A stretch of 64,000 nucleotides of DNA from Cellulomonas dongxiuzhuiae (GCF_018623035.1 NZ_CP076023.1:2852001-2916000), one strand, 5' to 3'. Numbered from the stretch's first letter, positions 19,198 to 29,854 are shown. The notes: generated by a model not told the origin, from the sequence alone. Numbers and translations are program-made.

Positions 19198-20423
19198 GCA
19201 CGATGAGCACGTCCACCCCGTCGGACCAGCCGCGCGCGAGCGTGCTGGTCATCAACTCCGGCTCGTCGTCGATCAAGTACCAGCTGGTCACCCCGGACGA
19301 CGGCCGGGCCGTCGCCTCCGGCCTGGTCGAGCAGATCGGCGAGAGCACAGGCGCCGTCAAGCACGTCGCCCACGGCGTCACGACGCGCCGCGAGCTGCCC
19401 GTGCCGGACCACGCGGAGGGTCTGCGGATCGTCCTGGGGCTGTTCGAGGAGATCGGGCCGGACCTGTCGGCCGCCCACGTCGTGGCCGTCGGACACCGCG
19501 TCGTCCAGGGCGGGGCCCGGTTCGACGGGCCGGTGCGCGTCGACGCCAAGGTCGAGCGGGACATCGACGAGCTGTCGCCGCTGGCACCCCTGCACAACCC
19601 GGCGAACCTCACGGGCATCCGCGTCGCGCAGGCGCTGCTGCCGGACGTGCCGCACGTGGCGGTCTTCGACACCGCGTTCTTCCACCACCTGCCCGCCGCC
19701 GCGGCGACGTACGCGATCGACATCGAGGTGGCCACGAAGTACCGCGTGCGCCGCTACGGGGCGCACGGCACGTCGCACCAGTACGTGTCGGACAAGGTCG
19801 CGCGGGTCCTGGGGCGTCCCCTCGAGGAGCTCAACCAGATCGTGCTGCACCTCGGCAACGGCGCGTCCGCGTCGGCCGTGCGCGGTGGCGTCGCGGTCGA
19901 GACCTCGATGGGCATGACCCCGCTCGAGGGCCTGGTCATGGGCACGCGCTCGGGCGACCTCGACCCGGCCGTCCTGTTCCACCTGCACCGCAACGCGGGC
20001 ATGAGCGTCGAGGAGCTCGACGACCTGCTCAACCGCCGCTCGGGCATCAAGGGCCTGTCGGGCGTGAACGACTTCCGGGCCCTGCACGAGCTCGTCGAGA
20101 AGGGCGACGCCGGCGCGCGGCTCGCGCTCGACGTCTACCTGCACCGCCTGCGCAAGTACGTCGGCGCCTACTACGCGGTGCTCGGCGGCGTCGACGTCAT
20201 CACCTTCACGGCGGGCGTCGGCGAGAACGACGACGTCGTGCGCGCGGGGGCCCTGTGCGGGCTGGAGGGCATGGGCATCGTGATCGACCACGAGCGCAAC
20301 GCCGGCCGCAAGAGCGAGCCGACGGTGATCTCCGCGGACGGCTCGCGCGTGACCGTGATGGTCGTGCCGACCAACGAGGAGCTGGCGATCGCGCGGCAGT
20401 CGGTGGAGGTCGTCGGCGCCTGA
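19194..20423 (+). CDS. ackA: Acetate kinase
   Basis: About 409 residues. It transfers phosphate between acetyl-P and ADP, giving acetate and ATP, and is the energy-yielding last step of the phosphoketolase route. ASKHA-fold motifs are visible: VLVINSGSSSIKYQL at the N-terminus, GHRVVQGG, FDTAFFHHLP, RRYGAHGTSHQYVS, HLGNGASASAV and TFTAGVGENDDVVR. The start at 19194 overlaps the pta stop; an ATG at 19203 has better spacing (10) from GGAGG and could be the true start. A terminator hairpin follows. Confidence 0.97.
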   Translation: MSTMSTSTPSDQPRASVLVINSGSSSIKYQLVTPDDGRAVASGLVEQIGESTGAVKHVAHGVTTRRELPVPDHAEGLRIVLGLFEEIGPDLSAAHVVAVGHRVVQGGARFDGPVRVDAKVERDIDELSPLAPLHNPANLTGIRVAQALLPDVPHVAVFDTAFFHHLPAAAATYAIDIEVATKYRVRRYGAHGTSHQYVSDKVARVLGRPLEELNQIVLHLGNGASASAVRGGVAVETSMGMTPLEGLVMGTRSGDLDPAVLFHLHRNAGMSVEELDDLLNRRSGIKGLSGVNDFRALHELVEKGDAGARLALDVYLHRLRKYVGAYYAVLGGVDVITFTAGVGENDDVVRAGALCGLEGMGIVIDHERNAGRKSEPTVISADGSRVTVMVVPTNEELAIARQSVEVVGA

Positions 20424-20430
20424 CCGCACC

Positions 20431-20472
20431 ACGAGCGACCGGGGTCCGTCCTGCGGGCCCCGGTCGCTCGTG
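20431..20472. terminator. Bidirectional terminator after ackA
   Basis: Perfect 14-bp arms (CACGAGCGACCGGG / CCCGGTCGCTCGTG) with a 14-base loop lie between the convergent ackA stop (20423) and the aldehyde dehydrogenase stop (20476). Confidence 0.75.
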
Positions 20473-20475
20473 CGT

Positions 20476-22089
20476 TCAGGGCAGGCGCAGCGCCCGCTCG
20501 ACGCGCAGCAGGCGCGTGAACACGCGCGGCCACACCTCGGTGCCGAGCTCGTGGATCTGCCGGATGCCGACCGTGCGGCCCACGTGCACGCCGCGCTGGG
20601 CCACGACGGACTGCGTCCACGTCGTCTCCCACAGGCCCTCACGACCGTGGCGCCGCCCGTGCCCCGACGCGCCGACCCCGCCGAGCGGCGCGCCGACGCT
20701 CCCCCACAGCAGGTGGTGGCTGTCGTTGACGACCACGGCACCGGCACGCACGCGCGTCGCGAGCGCCGCGCCGCGCGCCGCCGAGCGCGTCCACACGGCG
20801 GCGACGAGCCCGAGCTCGGAGTCGTTCATGGCGGCGACGGCCTCGTCGTCCGACGCCACCGGGTACACGGCCACGACGGGGCCGAACGTCTCCTCGCGGT
20901 ACGCGCGAGCGGCCTGGGGCACGTCGGACAGCACCGTCGGCTCGTAGAAGTACGGACCCAGGTCCGGGCGCTGCTCGCCGCCGACGAGGACGGTGGCGCC
21001 GTGCCCGACCGCGTCCTCGACGTGCTCGACGACGCGCGCGAGCTGCGCGGTGCCGACGAGCGAGCCCATGTCGGCGCGGTAGTCGAGGCCCGACCCGAGC
21101 CGCAGCGCGGCCGTGCGCCGCACGAGGGCAGCCACGAACGCGTCCTGCACGTCCTCGTGGACGTAGAGGCGCTCGATGCTCGCGCACAGCTGACCGGCCG
21201 ACCCGAAGCACGCGCGCACCGCACCCTCGGCGGCTGCCTCGACGTCGACGTCGGCGGCCACGTACATCGCGTTCTTGCCGCCGAGCTCGAGCGTGACCGG
21301 CACGCCCAGCTCGCCCGCGCGCGCCGCGAACACGCGCCCGGAGCGCGTCGAGCCGGTGAACCCGGCCTGGTCGACGTGCTCGAGCAGCGCCATCCCGACG
21401 TCGGGACCCCCGACGACGACCTGCACGAGGTCGGCCGGCAGGCCCGCGTCCTCGAGCAGCTCGGCGCACCACAGCAGCGTGAGCGCCGTCTGCGGGTCGG
21501 CGCGCAGCAGGACCGCGTTGCCCGCGACGAGGGCGGTCAGGGCGTCCCCCAGCCCGAGCGACAGCGGGTAGTTCCAGGGGGTGACGATCGCGACGACGCC
21601 GAGCGGGTGCCGCAGCACGCGCGCCGAGGAGAAGGGGCCCGTCAGGCCCCGCACGCGACGCGACGCGAGCAGCCGGCGGGCGCGCAGGGCGTAGTAGCGC
21701 GCCGTGTTGGCGACCTCGCCGAGCTCCTCCCAGGCGTGCGTGCGTGCCTTGCCCGTCTCGACCTGGAGCAGGTCGAGCACGTCCGACTGCCGCTCGAGGA
21801 GCAGGTCGTGCACGCGCAGCAGCACCGCGGCGCGCGCGGCCACGGGCCGCGCCGCCCACAGGCGCTGGGCGGCCCTGGCCCGACGGGCTGCGTCGGGCAG
21901 GTCGCCGACGTGCGTGAGCGGCACGGCGGCGATCGGCGCCCCGGTGAACGGGGCGACGGACGTGGACGTCGCGTGACCGGGGCCGGCGACCACGCGGGCC
22001 AGGAGCGGGCGGAGGTCGTCCGGCTCGAGCACGTACGTGGCGAGCGGGTCGGTCTCCGGGTCCTGCAGGTCGGCATGCTCGTGCGCCAT
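20476..22089 (-). CDS. Succinate-semialdehyde-type aldehyde dehydrogenase
   Basis: 537 residues, NAD(P)-dependent ALDH superfamily. The cofactor/active-site motifs are TPWNYPLSLGLGDAL, FTGSTRSGR, the general-base Glu in LELGGKNAM (near 266) and the catalytic Cys in SAGQLCASIERLYV (near 300). The QLCxSIER context matches GabD2-type succinate-semialdehyde dehydrogenases best, so oxidation of succinic semialdehyde to succinate is the likely reaction, but other aldehydes are possible. The ATG start (22089) lies 6 bases after -10-like TACGCT, consistent with a leaderless transcript. It diverges from the iron-uptake operon. Confidence 0.88.
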   Translation of the reverse strand: MAHEHADLQDPETDPLATYVLEPDDLRPLLARVVAGPGHATSTSVAPFTGAPIAAVPLTHVGDLPDAARRARAAQRLWAARPVAARAAVLLRVHDLLLERQSDVLDLLQVETGKARTHAWEELGEVANTARYYALRARRLLASRRVRGLTGPFSSARVLRHPLGVVAIVTPWNYPLSLGLGDALTALVAGNAVLLRADPQTALTLLWCAELLEDAGLPADLVQVVVGGPDVGMALLEHVDQAGFTGSTRSGRVFAARAGELGVPVTLELGGKNAMYVAADVDVEAAAEGAVRACFGSAGQLCASIERLYVHEDVQDAFVAALVRRTAALRLGSGLDYRADMGSLVGTAQLARVVEHVEDAVGHGATVLVGGEQRPDLGPYFYEPTVLSDVPQAARAYREETFGPVVAVYPVASDDEAVAAMNDSELGLVAAVWTRSAARGAALATRVRAGAVVVNDSHHLLWGSVGAPLGGVGASGHGRRHGREGLWETTWTQSVVAQRGVHVGRTVGIRQIHELGTEVWPRVFTRLLRVERALRLP

Positions 22090-22200
22090 CGCGTCAGCGT
22101 ACGCCGGGCACCCCGGCTGCACCGGGGACGCGCCGCGGGCCGTCGACCGGCACGACGGACATGTCGCATACGTCACTCCCGCGCGCCGAGGGTCATGCCG

Positions 22201-22219
22201 TAAGGTAAGCCTCACCTAC
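22201..22219 (+). promoter_or_regulatory. IdeR/DtxR iron box
   Basis: TAAGGTAAGCCTCACCTAC closely resembles the 19-bp DtxR/IdeR consensus (TTAGGTTAGSCTAACCTAA), with the paired AGGT/ACCT cores intact. It lies 75 bp upstream of the siderophore-binding protein start. Iron-loaded IdeR/DtxR would repress the importer when iron is sufficient. It is 112 bp from the divergent dehydrogenase start and probably does not control that gene. Confidence 0.85.
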
Positions 22220-22293
22220 TGAGCCCGCCTCCCGCGGGCCCGTCGGGGCCGTCCACGCGCCCACGACGACAGCGACCCCCTGCGAAGGACATC

Positions 22294-23352
22294 ATGCGCA
22301 CTGCGCCCTCCCGCCGCGCCTTGCGACCGCTGGTCGCCGCGACCGCCGTGTCGCTCCTGCTCGCCGCGTGCGCCACCGGCGGCACGGACGAGCCCGCCGG
22401 CGACGCCACCTCCGCCGACGCCTCGGGCGCGTTCCCCGTCACGCTGGCCAGCGCGTTCGGGGAGACGACGATCGAGTCGGAGCCGACCGCGGTGGCCACC
22501 GTCAACTGGGGCAACCACGACGTGCCGATCGCCCTGGGCGTCGTGCCGGTCGGCTTCGCGAAGGCGACGTACGGCGACAACGACACCGACGGTGTCCACC
22601 CCTGGACGTACGAGGCGCTGGAGGAGCTGGACGCGACCGGCGACGCGCTGCCGGAGCTCTTCGACGAGACGGACGGCATCCCGTTCGAGGCCGTCAACAA
22701 CACGGCGCCCGACGTCGTGCTCGCGGCGTACTCCGGGCTGACCGAGGAGGACTTCACGACCCTCTCGCAGATCGCGCCCACCGTGTCGTGGCCCGAGTTC
22801 GCCTGGGGGACGAACTGGAAGGACATGGCGCTCATCAACGGGGAGGCCCTCGGACGCAAGGCCGAGGCGCAGGCGCTCGTCGACGACGTCCTGGCCCAGA
22901 TCGACGACGCCCTCGCGGAGCGCCCCGACGTCGAGGGCAAGACCGTCGCCTACACCTGGATCGACCCGGCCGACCCGAGCACGATCGGGGTCTACACGCC
23001 GCTCGACGCGCGCGTCCAGCTCCTCGAGGACCTCGGCATGCAGACCGCGCCGTCGGTCGTCGAGCTCGCCGGGGACACCGAGGAGTTCTTCGTCAACCTC
23101 GCGGCCGAGCAGGCCGACACGCTGTCCGACGTCGACGTGCTCGTCACCTACGGCGACGACACGACGCTCGCGACGCTCCAGGCGGACCCGCTGCTCAACA
23201 AGATCCCCGCCGTGGCGCGCGGTTCGGTCGTCGTCGTCCCCGACGGCGACCCGATCTCCTCGGCCACGTCGGGCCCGACCGTCCTGTCGGTGCCGTGGGC
23301 GCTCGACGCGTACCTCGACCTGTTCCAGGCCGCGGCCGCGCAGGTCGGATGA
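22294..23352 (+). CDS. Iron-siderophore ABC importer, substrate-binding lipoprotein
   Basis: 352 residues. The signal peptide ends in lipobox LAAC (Cys26), so the protein is tethered outside the membrane. The periplasmic-binding (FecB/FhuD type) fold is shown by GVVPVGFAKATYG, NNTAPDVVLAAYSGLTEEDFTTLSQIAPTV split over two lobes, and DVLVTYGDD near the C-terminus. It delivers a ferric siderophore to the two following permeases. The ATG start follows AAGGAC. An iron box lies upstream. The siderophore is unknown and no biosynthesis genes are present. Confidence 0.93.
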   Translation: MRTAPSRRALRPLVAATAVSLLLAACATGGTDEPAGDATSADASGAFPVTLASAFGETTIESEPTAVATVNWGNHDVPIALGVVPVGFAKATYGDNDTDGVHPWTYEALEELDATGDALPELFDETDGIPFEAVNNTAPDVVLAAYSGLTEEDFTTLSQIAPTVSWPEFAWGTNWKDMALINGEALGRKAEAQALVDDVLAQIDDALAERPDVEGKTVAYTWIDPADPSTIGVYTPLDARVQLLEDLGMQTAPSVVELAGDTEEFFVNLAAEQADTLSDVDVLVTYGDDTTLATLQADPLLNKIPAVARGSVVVVPDGDPISSATSGPTVLSVPWALDAYLDLFQAAAAQVG

Positions 23353-24404
23353 CCCTCACCGCCGCACCCGGGACGCCGGCCGCCACCCTCGGGGGGCGGC
23401 CGGCGTCCCTGCGGCGTCGACGCACGATCGGGCTCGCCGCGTGCGTGCTGGCGGTGCTGCTCGCCGTCGTCGCGTCGCTCGCGTTCGGCGCACGCGTCGT
23501 CGGTCCGTCCGACGTCGTCGCGGGCGTGCTGCACCCCGACACGTCCGACATCGCGCAGGCCGCCGTGCGCTCGCGCGTCGCGCGCACCTTCCTCGGCCTG
23601 CTCGTCGGCGCCGCGCTCGGCGTCGGCGGCGCGGTCCTGCAGGGCCTGACGCGCAACCCGCTCGCGGACCCCGCGCTGCTGGGCATCAGCTCCGGGGCGT
23701 CGCTCGCGGTCGTCCTCGGGATCATGCTGCTCGGGCTGTCCACGCTCACGCAGTACGTGTGGATGGCGTTCGCGGGCGCCGCGCTCGCGTCGGTGCTGGT
23801 CTACGCGATCGGGTCGCTGGGCCGGGAGGGCGCCACACCGCTCAAGCTCGCGCTCGCCGGGGCCGCGACGACGGCAGCGCTCGGCTCGGGCGTGTCCATG
23901 GTGCTGCTCTCGCGCACCGACGTGCTCGACACGTTCCGCTTCTGGCAGGTCGGGTCACTGGGCCGCGCGTCGTTCGCGGAGATCGGCCAGGTGCTGCCTT
24001 TCCTCGCCGTGGGCGCGGTCCTCGCGGTCGGCTGCGCACGCGGCATGGACGCCATCGCGCTCGGCGACGACGTGGCCGTCGGGCTCGGTCAGCGCGTCGG
24101 CGCGATCCGTGCCGTCGGCGGGACCGCGGCCGTCCTGCTGTGCGGGACCGCGGTCGCCGTCGCCGGGCCCATCGGCTTCGTCGGGCTCGTGATCCCCCAC
24201 CTCGCGCGCACCTTCACCGGCCCGAGCCACCGCTGGCTGCTGCCCACCTCGGCCGCGCTCGGCGCGGCGCTGCTGCTCGCCGCCGACGTCATCGGCCGCG
24301 TGGTGGCACGCCCGCAGGAGATCGAGGTCGGCATCGTCACCGCGGTGCTCGGCGCGCCCGTGTTCATCGCCATCATCCGGCGCCACAAGGTGGCGGCGCT
24401 GTGA
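23349..24404 (+). CDS. Iron-siderophore ABC importer, FecCD-type permease 1
   Basis: 351 residues with about ten hydrophobic helices. FecCD motifs are clear: GAALGVGGAVLQGLTRNPLADP, LLGISSGASLAVV and GPIGFVGLVIPHLARTF, the last being part of the region that couples to the ATPase. The start overlaps the binding-protein stop as ATGA. It forms a heterodimeric channel with the next gene's product. Confidence 0.95.
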   Translation: MTLTAAPGTPAATLGGRPASLRRRRTIGLAACVLAVLLAVVASLAFGARVVGPSDVVAGVLHPDTSDIAQAAVRSRVARTFLGLLVGAALGVGGAVLQGLTRNPLADPALLGISSGASLAVVLGIMLLGLSTLTQYVWMAFAGAALASVLVYAIGSLGREGATPLKLALAGAATTAALGSGVSMVLLSRTDVLDTFRFWQVGSLGRASFAEIGQVLPFLAVGAVLAVGCARGMDAIALGDDVAVGLGQRVGAIRAVGGTAAVLLCGTAVAVAGPIGFVGLVIPHLARTFTGPSHRWLLPTSAALGAALLLAADVIGRVVARPQEIEVGIVTAVLGAPVFIAIIRRHKVAAL

Positions 24405-25453
24405 CCGCCGCGCTCGCACCGGCCCCCGCCGCCGGCGCCGTCGTGGCCCGCGGCCGGCGCGCCCGGACCCGACGACACCGCACCGTGCTGCTCGTGCTCG
24501 TCCTGGCGGTCCTCGCCGTGGCCGTGCTCGCGCTGTGCGTCGGCGAACGGTCCTCCTCCCCGGCGGAGGTGCTGCGCGTGCTGCTCGGCGAGCAGGTGCC
24601 CGGGGCGTCGTTCAACGTGGGCGTGCTGCGGGCCCCGCGCGTCCTGACGGGGATCCTCGTGGGCGTCGCCTTCGGCATGGGCGGCGTCGTGTTCCAGACG
24701 ATGCTGCGCAACCCGCTGGCCAGCCCCGACATCATCGGCGTGAGCGCCGGCTCGAGCGCGGCGGCCGTCGTCGCGATCACGATGTTCGGACTGTCGGGCG
24801 CGGCCCTGTCCGTGGTGGCCGTCGTCGCCGGGCTGGCCGTCGCAGCGGCGATCTACGGGCTGTCGTGGCGCAGCGGCGTGCAGGGCGCGCGGCTCGTGCT
24901 CATCGGCATCGCCGTGGGCGCCATGCTCGACTCCGTCATCGGGTACGCCCTGACCCGCGCGGGCGTCTACGACGCGAACGAGGCGCTGCGCTGGCTCACC
25001 GGCTCCCTCAACTCGGCGTTCTGGCCGGGCGTGGGCCCGCTGGCCGCGGCCCTCGCGGTCCTCGTGCCCGTCCTGCTCGTGCTGGCCCGCCGCCTGCCCG
25101 CGCTGCAGCTCGGCGACGACGCGGCCGCGGGTCTCGGGGTGTCCCCGGACCGGTCACGGCTCGGGCTGCTGCTCGTGGCCGTCGCGGTCATCGCCGTCGC
25201 GACCGCGGCGACCGGGCCCATCGCGTTCGTCGCCTTCCTGTCCGGGCCGATCGCGCACCGGCTGCTGCGCGGCACCGGCGCGCTCCTGGTCCCCGCGGCG
25301 CTCGTCGGCGCGCTGCTCGTCCTGTCCGCCGACCTCGTCGGGCAGCACCTGCTCGTGCACCGCTTCCCCGTGGGCGTCGTCACCGGCGTCCTGGGCGCGC
25401 CCTACCTGCTCTGGCTGCTGGCCAGGACCAACCGATCCGGAGGCTCCCTGTGA
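24401..25453 (+). CDS. Iron-siderophore ABC importer, FecCD-type permease 2
   Basis: 350 residues, homologous to the preceding permease. Visible motifs are GVAFGMGGVVFQTMLRNPLASP, IIGVSAGSSAAAVV, and GPIAFVAFLSGPIAHRLL near the coupling loop. The first ~25 residues are Ala/Arg-rich and cytoplasmic. GTG start overlaps the previous stop by 4 bp. It partners permease 1. Confidence 0.95.
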   Translation: MTAALAPAPAAGAVVARGRRARTRRHRTVLLVLVLAVLAVAVLALCVGERSSSPAEVLRVLLGEQVPGASFNVGVLRAPRVLTGILVGVAFGMGGVVFQTMLRNPLASPDIIGVSAGSSAAAVVAITMFGLSGAALSVVAVVAGLAVAAAIYGLSWRSGVQGARLVLIGIAVGAMLDSVIGYALTRAGVYDANEALRWLTGSLNSAFWPGVGPLAAALAVLVPVLLVLARRLPALQLGDDAAAGLGVSPDRSRLGLLLVAVAVIAVATAATGPIAFVAFLSGPIAHRLLRGTGALLVPAALVGALLVLSADLVGQHLLVHRFPVGVVTGVLGAPYLLWLLARTNRSGGSL

Positions 25454-26325
25454 CGGACCCCGTCCACACGCTCGCGGTCGAGGGCATCACCGTCGGGTAC
25501 GACGACCGGGTCGTCGTGCACGACATGACGCTCGAGATCACGCCCGGCGCGGTCACGGCGATCGTCGGTGCCAACGGCTGCGGCAAGTCCACGCTGCTGC
25601 GCGCGATGGCACGCCTGCTGCCCGCGCGCACGGGGCGCGTCCTGCTGGACGGCACGCCGATCGACACCATGCGGTCGCGGGACGTCGCGACGGTCCTGGG
25701 GCTGCTGCCGCAGGCGCCCGTGTGCCCCGAGGGCATCGCGGTCGCGGACCTGGTGGGCCGGGGCCGGTACCCGCACCAGGGCTGGTTCCGCCGGTGGACG
25801 GCGCAGGACGACGCGGTCGTCGAGCAGGCGCTCGTCGCGACCGACATCCTCGACCTCGCGGACCGCCCGGTGGACGAGCTCTCCGGCGGTCAGCGGCAGC
25901 GGGTGTGGATCGCCATGGCGCTCGCGCAGCAGACGGACGTCCTGCTGCTCGACGAGCCGACGACGTTCCTCGACGTCGCGCACCAGGTCGACGTGCTGGA
26001 CCTGCTGGTCGACCTCAACCGGGACCGCGGCACGACGATCGTCATGGTCCTGCACGACCTCAACCTGGCGGCGCGGTACGCCGACCGGCTCGTCGCGCTC
26101 ACGGACGGCCGCCTCTACGCGCAGGGGGACCCGTCGGACGTCGTGACCGAGCAGATGGTGCTCGACGTGTTCGGCATGGCCGCGCGCGTCGTCCCCGACC
26201 CCGTCAGCGGGACGCCGCTGGTGCTGCCCCTGGGCCGGCACCGCACGGGCCGCGGCACGCAGCCGGTCGACCAGGGTGCCACGACACCTCCGGCCGAGCG
26301 CCCGGCGGCACAGCCCGTCCCGTGA
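25450..26325 (+). CDS. Iron-siderophore ABC importer, ATP-binding protein
   Basis: 291 residues. This FepC/FhuC-type ATPase has Walker A GANGCGKSTLLRAM, Q-loop LLPQAP, signature LSGGQRQRVWIAMAL, Walker B VLLLDEPTTFLD and H-loop VLHDLNLA, all intact. A Pro/Ala/Thr-rich tail of about 35 residues follows the domain. The GTG start lies 7 bases from GGAGG and overlaps the permease stop. It is the last gene of the IdeR-boxed operon; a hairpin follows at 26392. Confidence 0.95.
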   Translation: MTDPVHTLAVEGITVGYDDRVVVHDMTLEITPGAVTAIVGANGCGKSTLLRAMARLLPARTGRVLLDGTPIDTMRSRDVATVLGLLPQAPVCPEGIAVADLVGRGRYPHQGWFRRWTAQDDAVVEQALVATDILDLADRPVDELSGGQRQRVWIAMALAQQTDVLLLDEPTTFLDVAHQVDVLDLLVDLNRDRGTTIVMVLHDLNLAARYADRLVALTDGRLYAQGDPSDVVTEQMVLDVFGMAARVVPDPVSGTPLVLPLGRHRTGRGTQPVDQGATTPPAERPAAQPVP

Positions 26326-26391
26326 GGTGATGCCGTCCGGCGACGCGCGGGGATGCGCCGGCACCCCCCGACCTGCCGGACCCGCCGCTGC

Positions 26392-26421
26392 CGCGCGGCC
26401 GGCGCTGAGGCCGGCCGCGCG
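26392..26421. terminator. Bidirectional terminator after iron importer operon
   Basis: 12-bp perfect arms (CGCGCGGCCGGC / GCCGGCCGCGCG) with a 6-base loop lie between the convergent importer ATPase (stop 26325) and guaB3 (stop 26442). Confidence 0.75.
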
Positions 26422-26441
26422 CGGGCGAGTGCGGCCGTACG

Positions 26442-27566
26442 TCAGTGCGGCTGGTACGGCGAGACGACGACCTCGATGCGCTGGAACTCCTTCAGGTCGG
26501 AGTAGCCCGTGGTGGCCATCGCGCGGCGCAGCGCGCCGATGAGGTTGAGCGTGCCGTCGGCCGTGTGACCCGGGCCGAACAGGATCTGCTCGAGCGTGCC
26601 CACGGTGCCCACCTCGACGCGCTCACCGCGCGGGAGCTGCGGGTGGTGCGCCTCGGGACCCCAGTGGAACCCGCGCCCCGGCGCGTCGGTCGCACGCGCG
26701 AGCGCGGCACCGAGCATCACCGCGTCGGCACCGCACGCGACGGCCTTGACCAGGTCGCCCGAGCGCCCGACGCCGCCGTCGGCGATGACGTGCACGTACC
26801 GGCCGCCGGACTCGTCGAGGTAGTCGCGGCGGGCCGCGGCCACGTCGGCGACGGCCGTCGCCATGGGTGCGTGGATGCCCAGCGACACGCGCGTGGTGTG
26901 CGCCGCTCCCCCGCCGAAGCCGACGAGCACACCGGCCGCACCCGTGCGCATGAGGTGCAGCGCCGCGGTGTACGTCGACGCGCCGCCCACGATCACCGGG
27001 ACGTCGAGCTCGTAGATGAAGCGCTTGAGGTTCAGCGGCTCGGCGCGGCCCGAGACGTGCTCGGCCGACACCGTGGTCCCCCGGATGAGGAACAGGTCGA
27101 CGCCCGCGTCGACGACGGTGCGCCAGTGCTCCTGCGTGCGCTGGGGGCTCAGGGCACCGGCGACCACGACGCCCGCGTCACGGACCTCCTGCAGCCGCGC
27201 CCGGATGAGCTCGGGCCGGATCGGCGCCGCGTAGATCTCCTGCATGCGGGCCGTCGCGCGTGACGCGTCCAGCGCGGCGATCTCCTCGAGCAGACCGGTC
27301 GGGTCGTCGTAGCGCGTCCACAGACCCTCGAGGTCGAGCACGCCGACACCACCGGCGCGTCCGAGGGCGACCGCGGAGGCGGGGCTCACGACCGAGTCCA
27401 TGGGGGCCGCGAGCACGGGCAGGTCGAAGTGGTAGGCGTCGATCTGCCAGCCGACCGACACCTCCTCCGGGTCGCGCGTGCGCCGCGAGGGCACCACCGC
27501 GATGTCGTCGAAGGAGTACGCCCGGCGTCCTCGCTTGCCCCTACCGATCTCGATGTCGCTGGTCAC
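26442..27566 (-). CDS. guaB3: GuaB3-family IMP dehydrogenase-related protein
   Basis: 374 residues: an IMPDH/GMPR TIM barrel without CBS domains. LDLEGLWTRYDDP and HVIADGGVGRSGDLVKAVACGADAVMLG are characteristic. At the active-site loop, where IMPDH and GMP reductase have GPGSxCTTR, this protein reads GFGGGAAHTTR: His223 stands where the catalytic Cys should be. Some GuaB3 proteins have been described as GMP reductases. Without that Cys the normal thioimidate chemistry is unlikely here, so the function is uncertain. The GTG start is 6 bases from -10-like TAGGCT (27573-27578), consistent with a leaderless mRNA. guaB lies immediately upstream on the same strand. Confidence 0.92.
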   Translation of the reverse strand: MTSDIEIGRGKRGRRAYSFDDIAVVPSRRTRDPEEVSVGWQIDAYHFDLPVLAAPMDSVVSPASAVALGRAGGVGVLDLEGLWTRYDDPTGLLEEIAALDASRATARMQEIYAAPIRPELIRARLQEVRDAGVVVAGALSPQRTQEHWRTVVDAGVDLFLIRGTTVSAEHVSGRAEPLNLKRFIYELDVPVIVGGASTYTAALHLMRTGAAGVLVGFGGGAAHTTRVSLGIHAPMATAVADVAAARRDYLDESGGRYVHVIADGGVGRSGDLVKAVACGADAVMLGAALARATDAPGRGFHWGPEAHHPQLPRGERVEVGTVGTLEQILFGPGHTADGTLNLIGALRRAMATTGYSDLKEFQRIEVVVSPYQPH

Positions 27567-27613
27567 CCGACGAGCCTACCGGCGCGCGCCGGGTGGCCCG
27601 GCGCGCGGCCGGG

Positions 27614-29179
<1,566 letters not shown>

Positions 29180-29854
29180 TCAGTCGATGATCCCCCGACG
29201 CAGGCCGATGGCGACGGCCTGGGCACGGTCGGACGCGCCGAGCTTGCGGAACAGCCGCCGCGCGTGCGTCTTGACCGTGTCCTCCGACAGGAACAGCTCC
29301 TGGCCGATCTGGGCGTTCGACCGCCCGTGGCTCATGCCGACGAGCACCTCGATCTCCCGCTTGGTGAGCACGGGGTTCACGTCGCCCTGGCGCGCACCGA
29401 CGCCCGCGTCGGTGCGCGTCGTGTGGCCCTCCTGCAGGGGCGAGGCGGGGTGCGGGACGGCCGCTCCACCGGGCGGCGCGGACGAGACGGGGCTCGCCTG
29501 CACGTGCGCGGCGACGGCCGCGAGCTCGGCGCGCCCGACGTCGGGCGCGAGGAACCCTCGAGCACCGAGCGCGAGGGCACGGTCGAGCGCCTCACCGTCC
29601 TCGGGACCGGCGAGCAGCACGACGGCCGCCGAGGGCGCCACGGCGCGCAGCCGTCGGATCGCCTCCGCCGGACCGGCACCCGGCAGGTGCGCGTCGAGCA
29701 GCACGACGGTAGGGGCGATGCGGCGGGCGAGCGCCAGCAGCTCGTCGGCCGTCGCAGCGGCACGGACGGGCGCCAGCGAGGGCACACCGATCGAAGTCAC
29801 GACGAGCCGCTCACGAACGGTCGCCGAGCCGTGGCAAACCACGACTCCAGCCAT
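29180..29854 (-). CDS. BldM-like orphan LuxR-family regulator
   Basis: 224 residues with ATG at 29854, 7 bases after GAGGAGGAA. The receiver-like domain keeps one Asp (D54 in TVVLLDAHLPG) but lacks the N-terminal acidic pair: the first strand reads VVVCHGSA. It is therefore probably not switched by ordinary phosphorylation. A Pro/Gly-rich linker (about 120-160) leads to a strong LuxR helix-turn-helix (LTKREIEVLVGM; LSEDTVKTHARRLFRKLG). No kinase is adjacent. Degeneracy, and proximity to whiD/whiB3-type, guaB and groES genes, resemble the Streptomyces bldM neighbourhood. Orthology is a reasoned guess. Confidence 0.85.
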   Translation of the reverse strand: MAGVVVCHGSATVRERLVVTSIGVPSLAPVRAAATADELLALARRIAPTVVLLDAHLPGAGPAEAIRRLRAVAPSAAVVLLAGPEDGEALDRALALGARGFLAPDVGRAELAAVAAHVQASPVSSAPPGGAAVPHPASPLQEGHTTRTDAGVGARQGDVNPVLTKREIEVLVGMSHGRSNAQIGQELFLSEDTVKTHARRLFRKLGASDRAQAVAIGLRRGIID

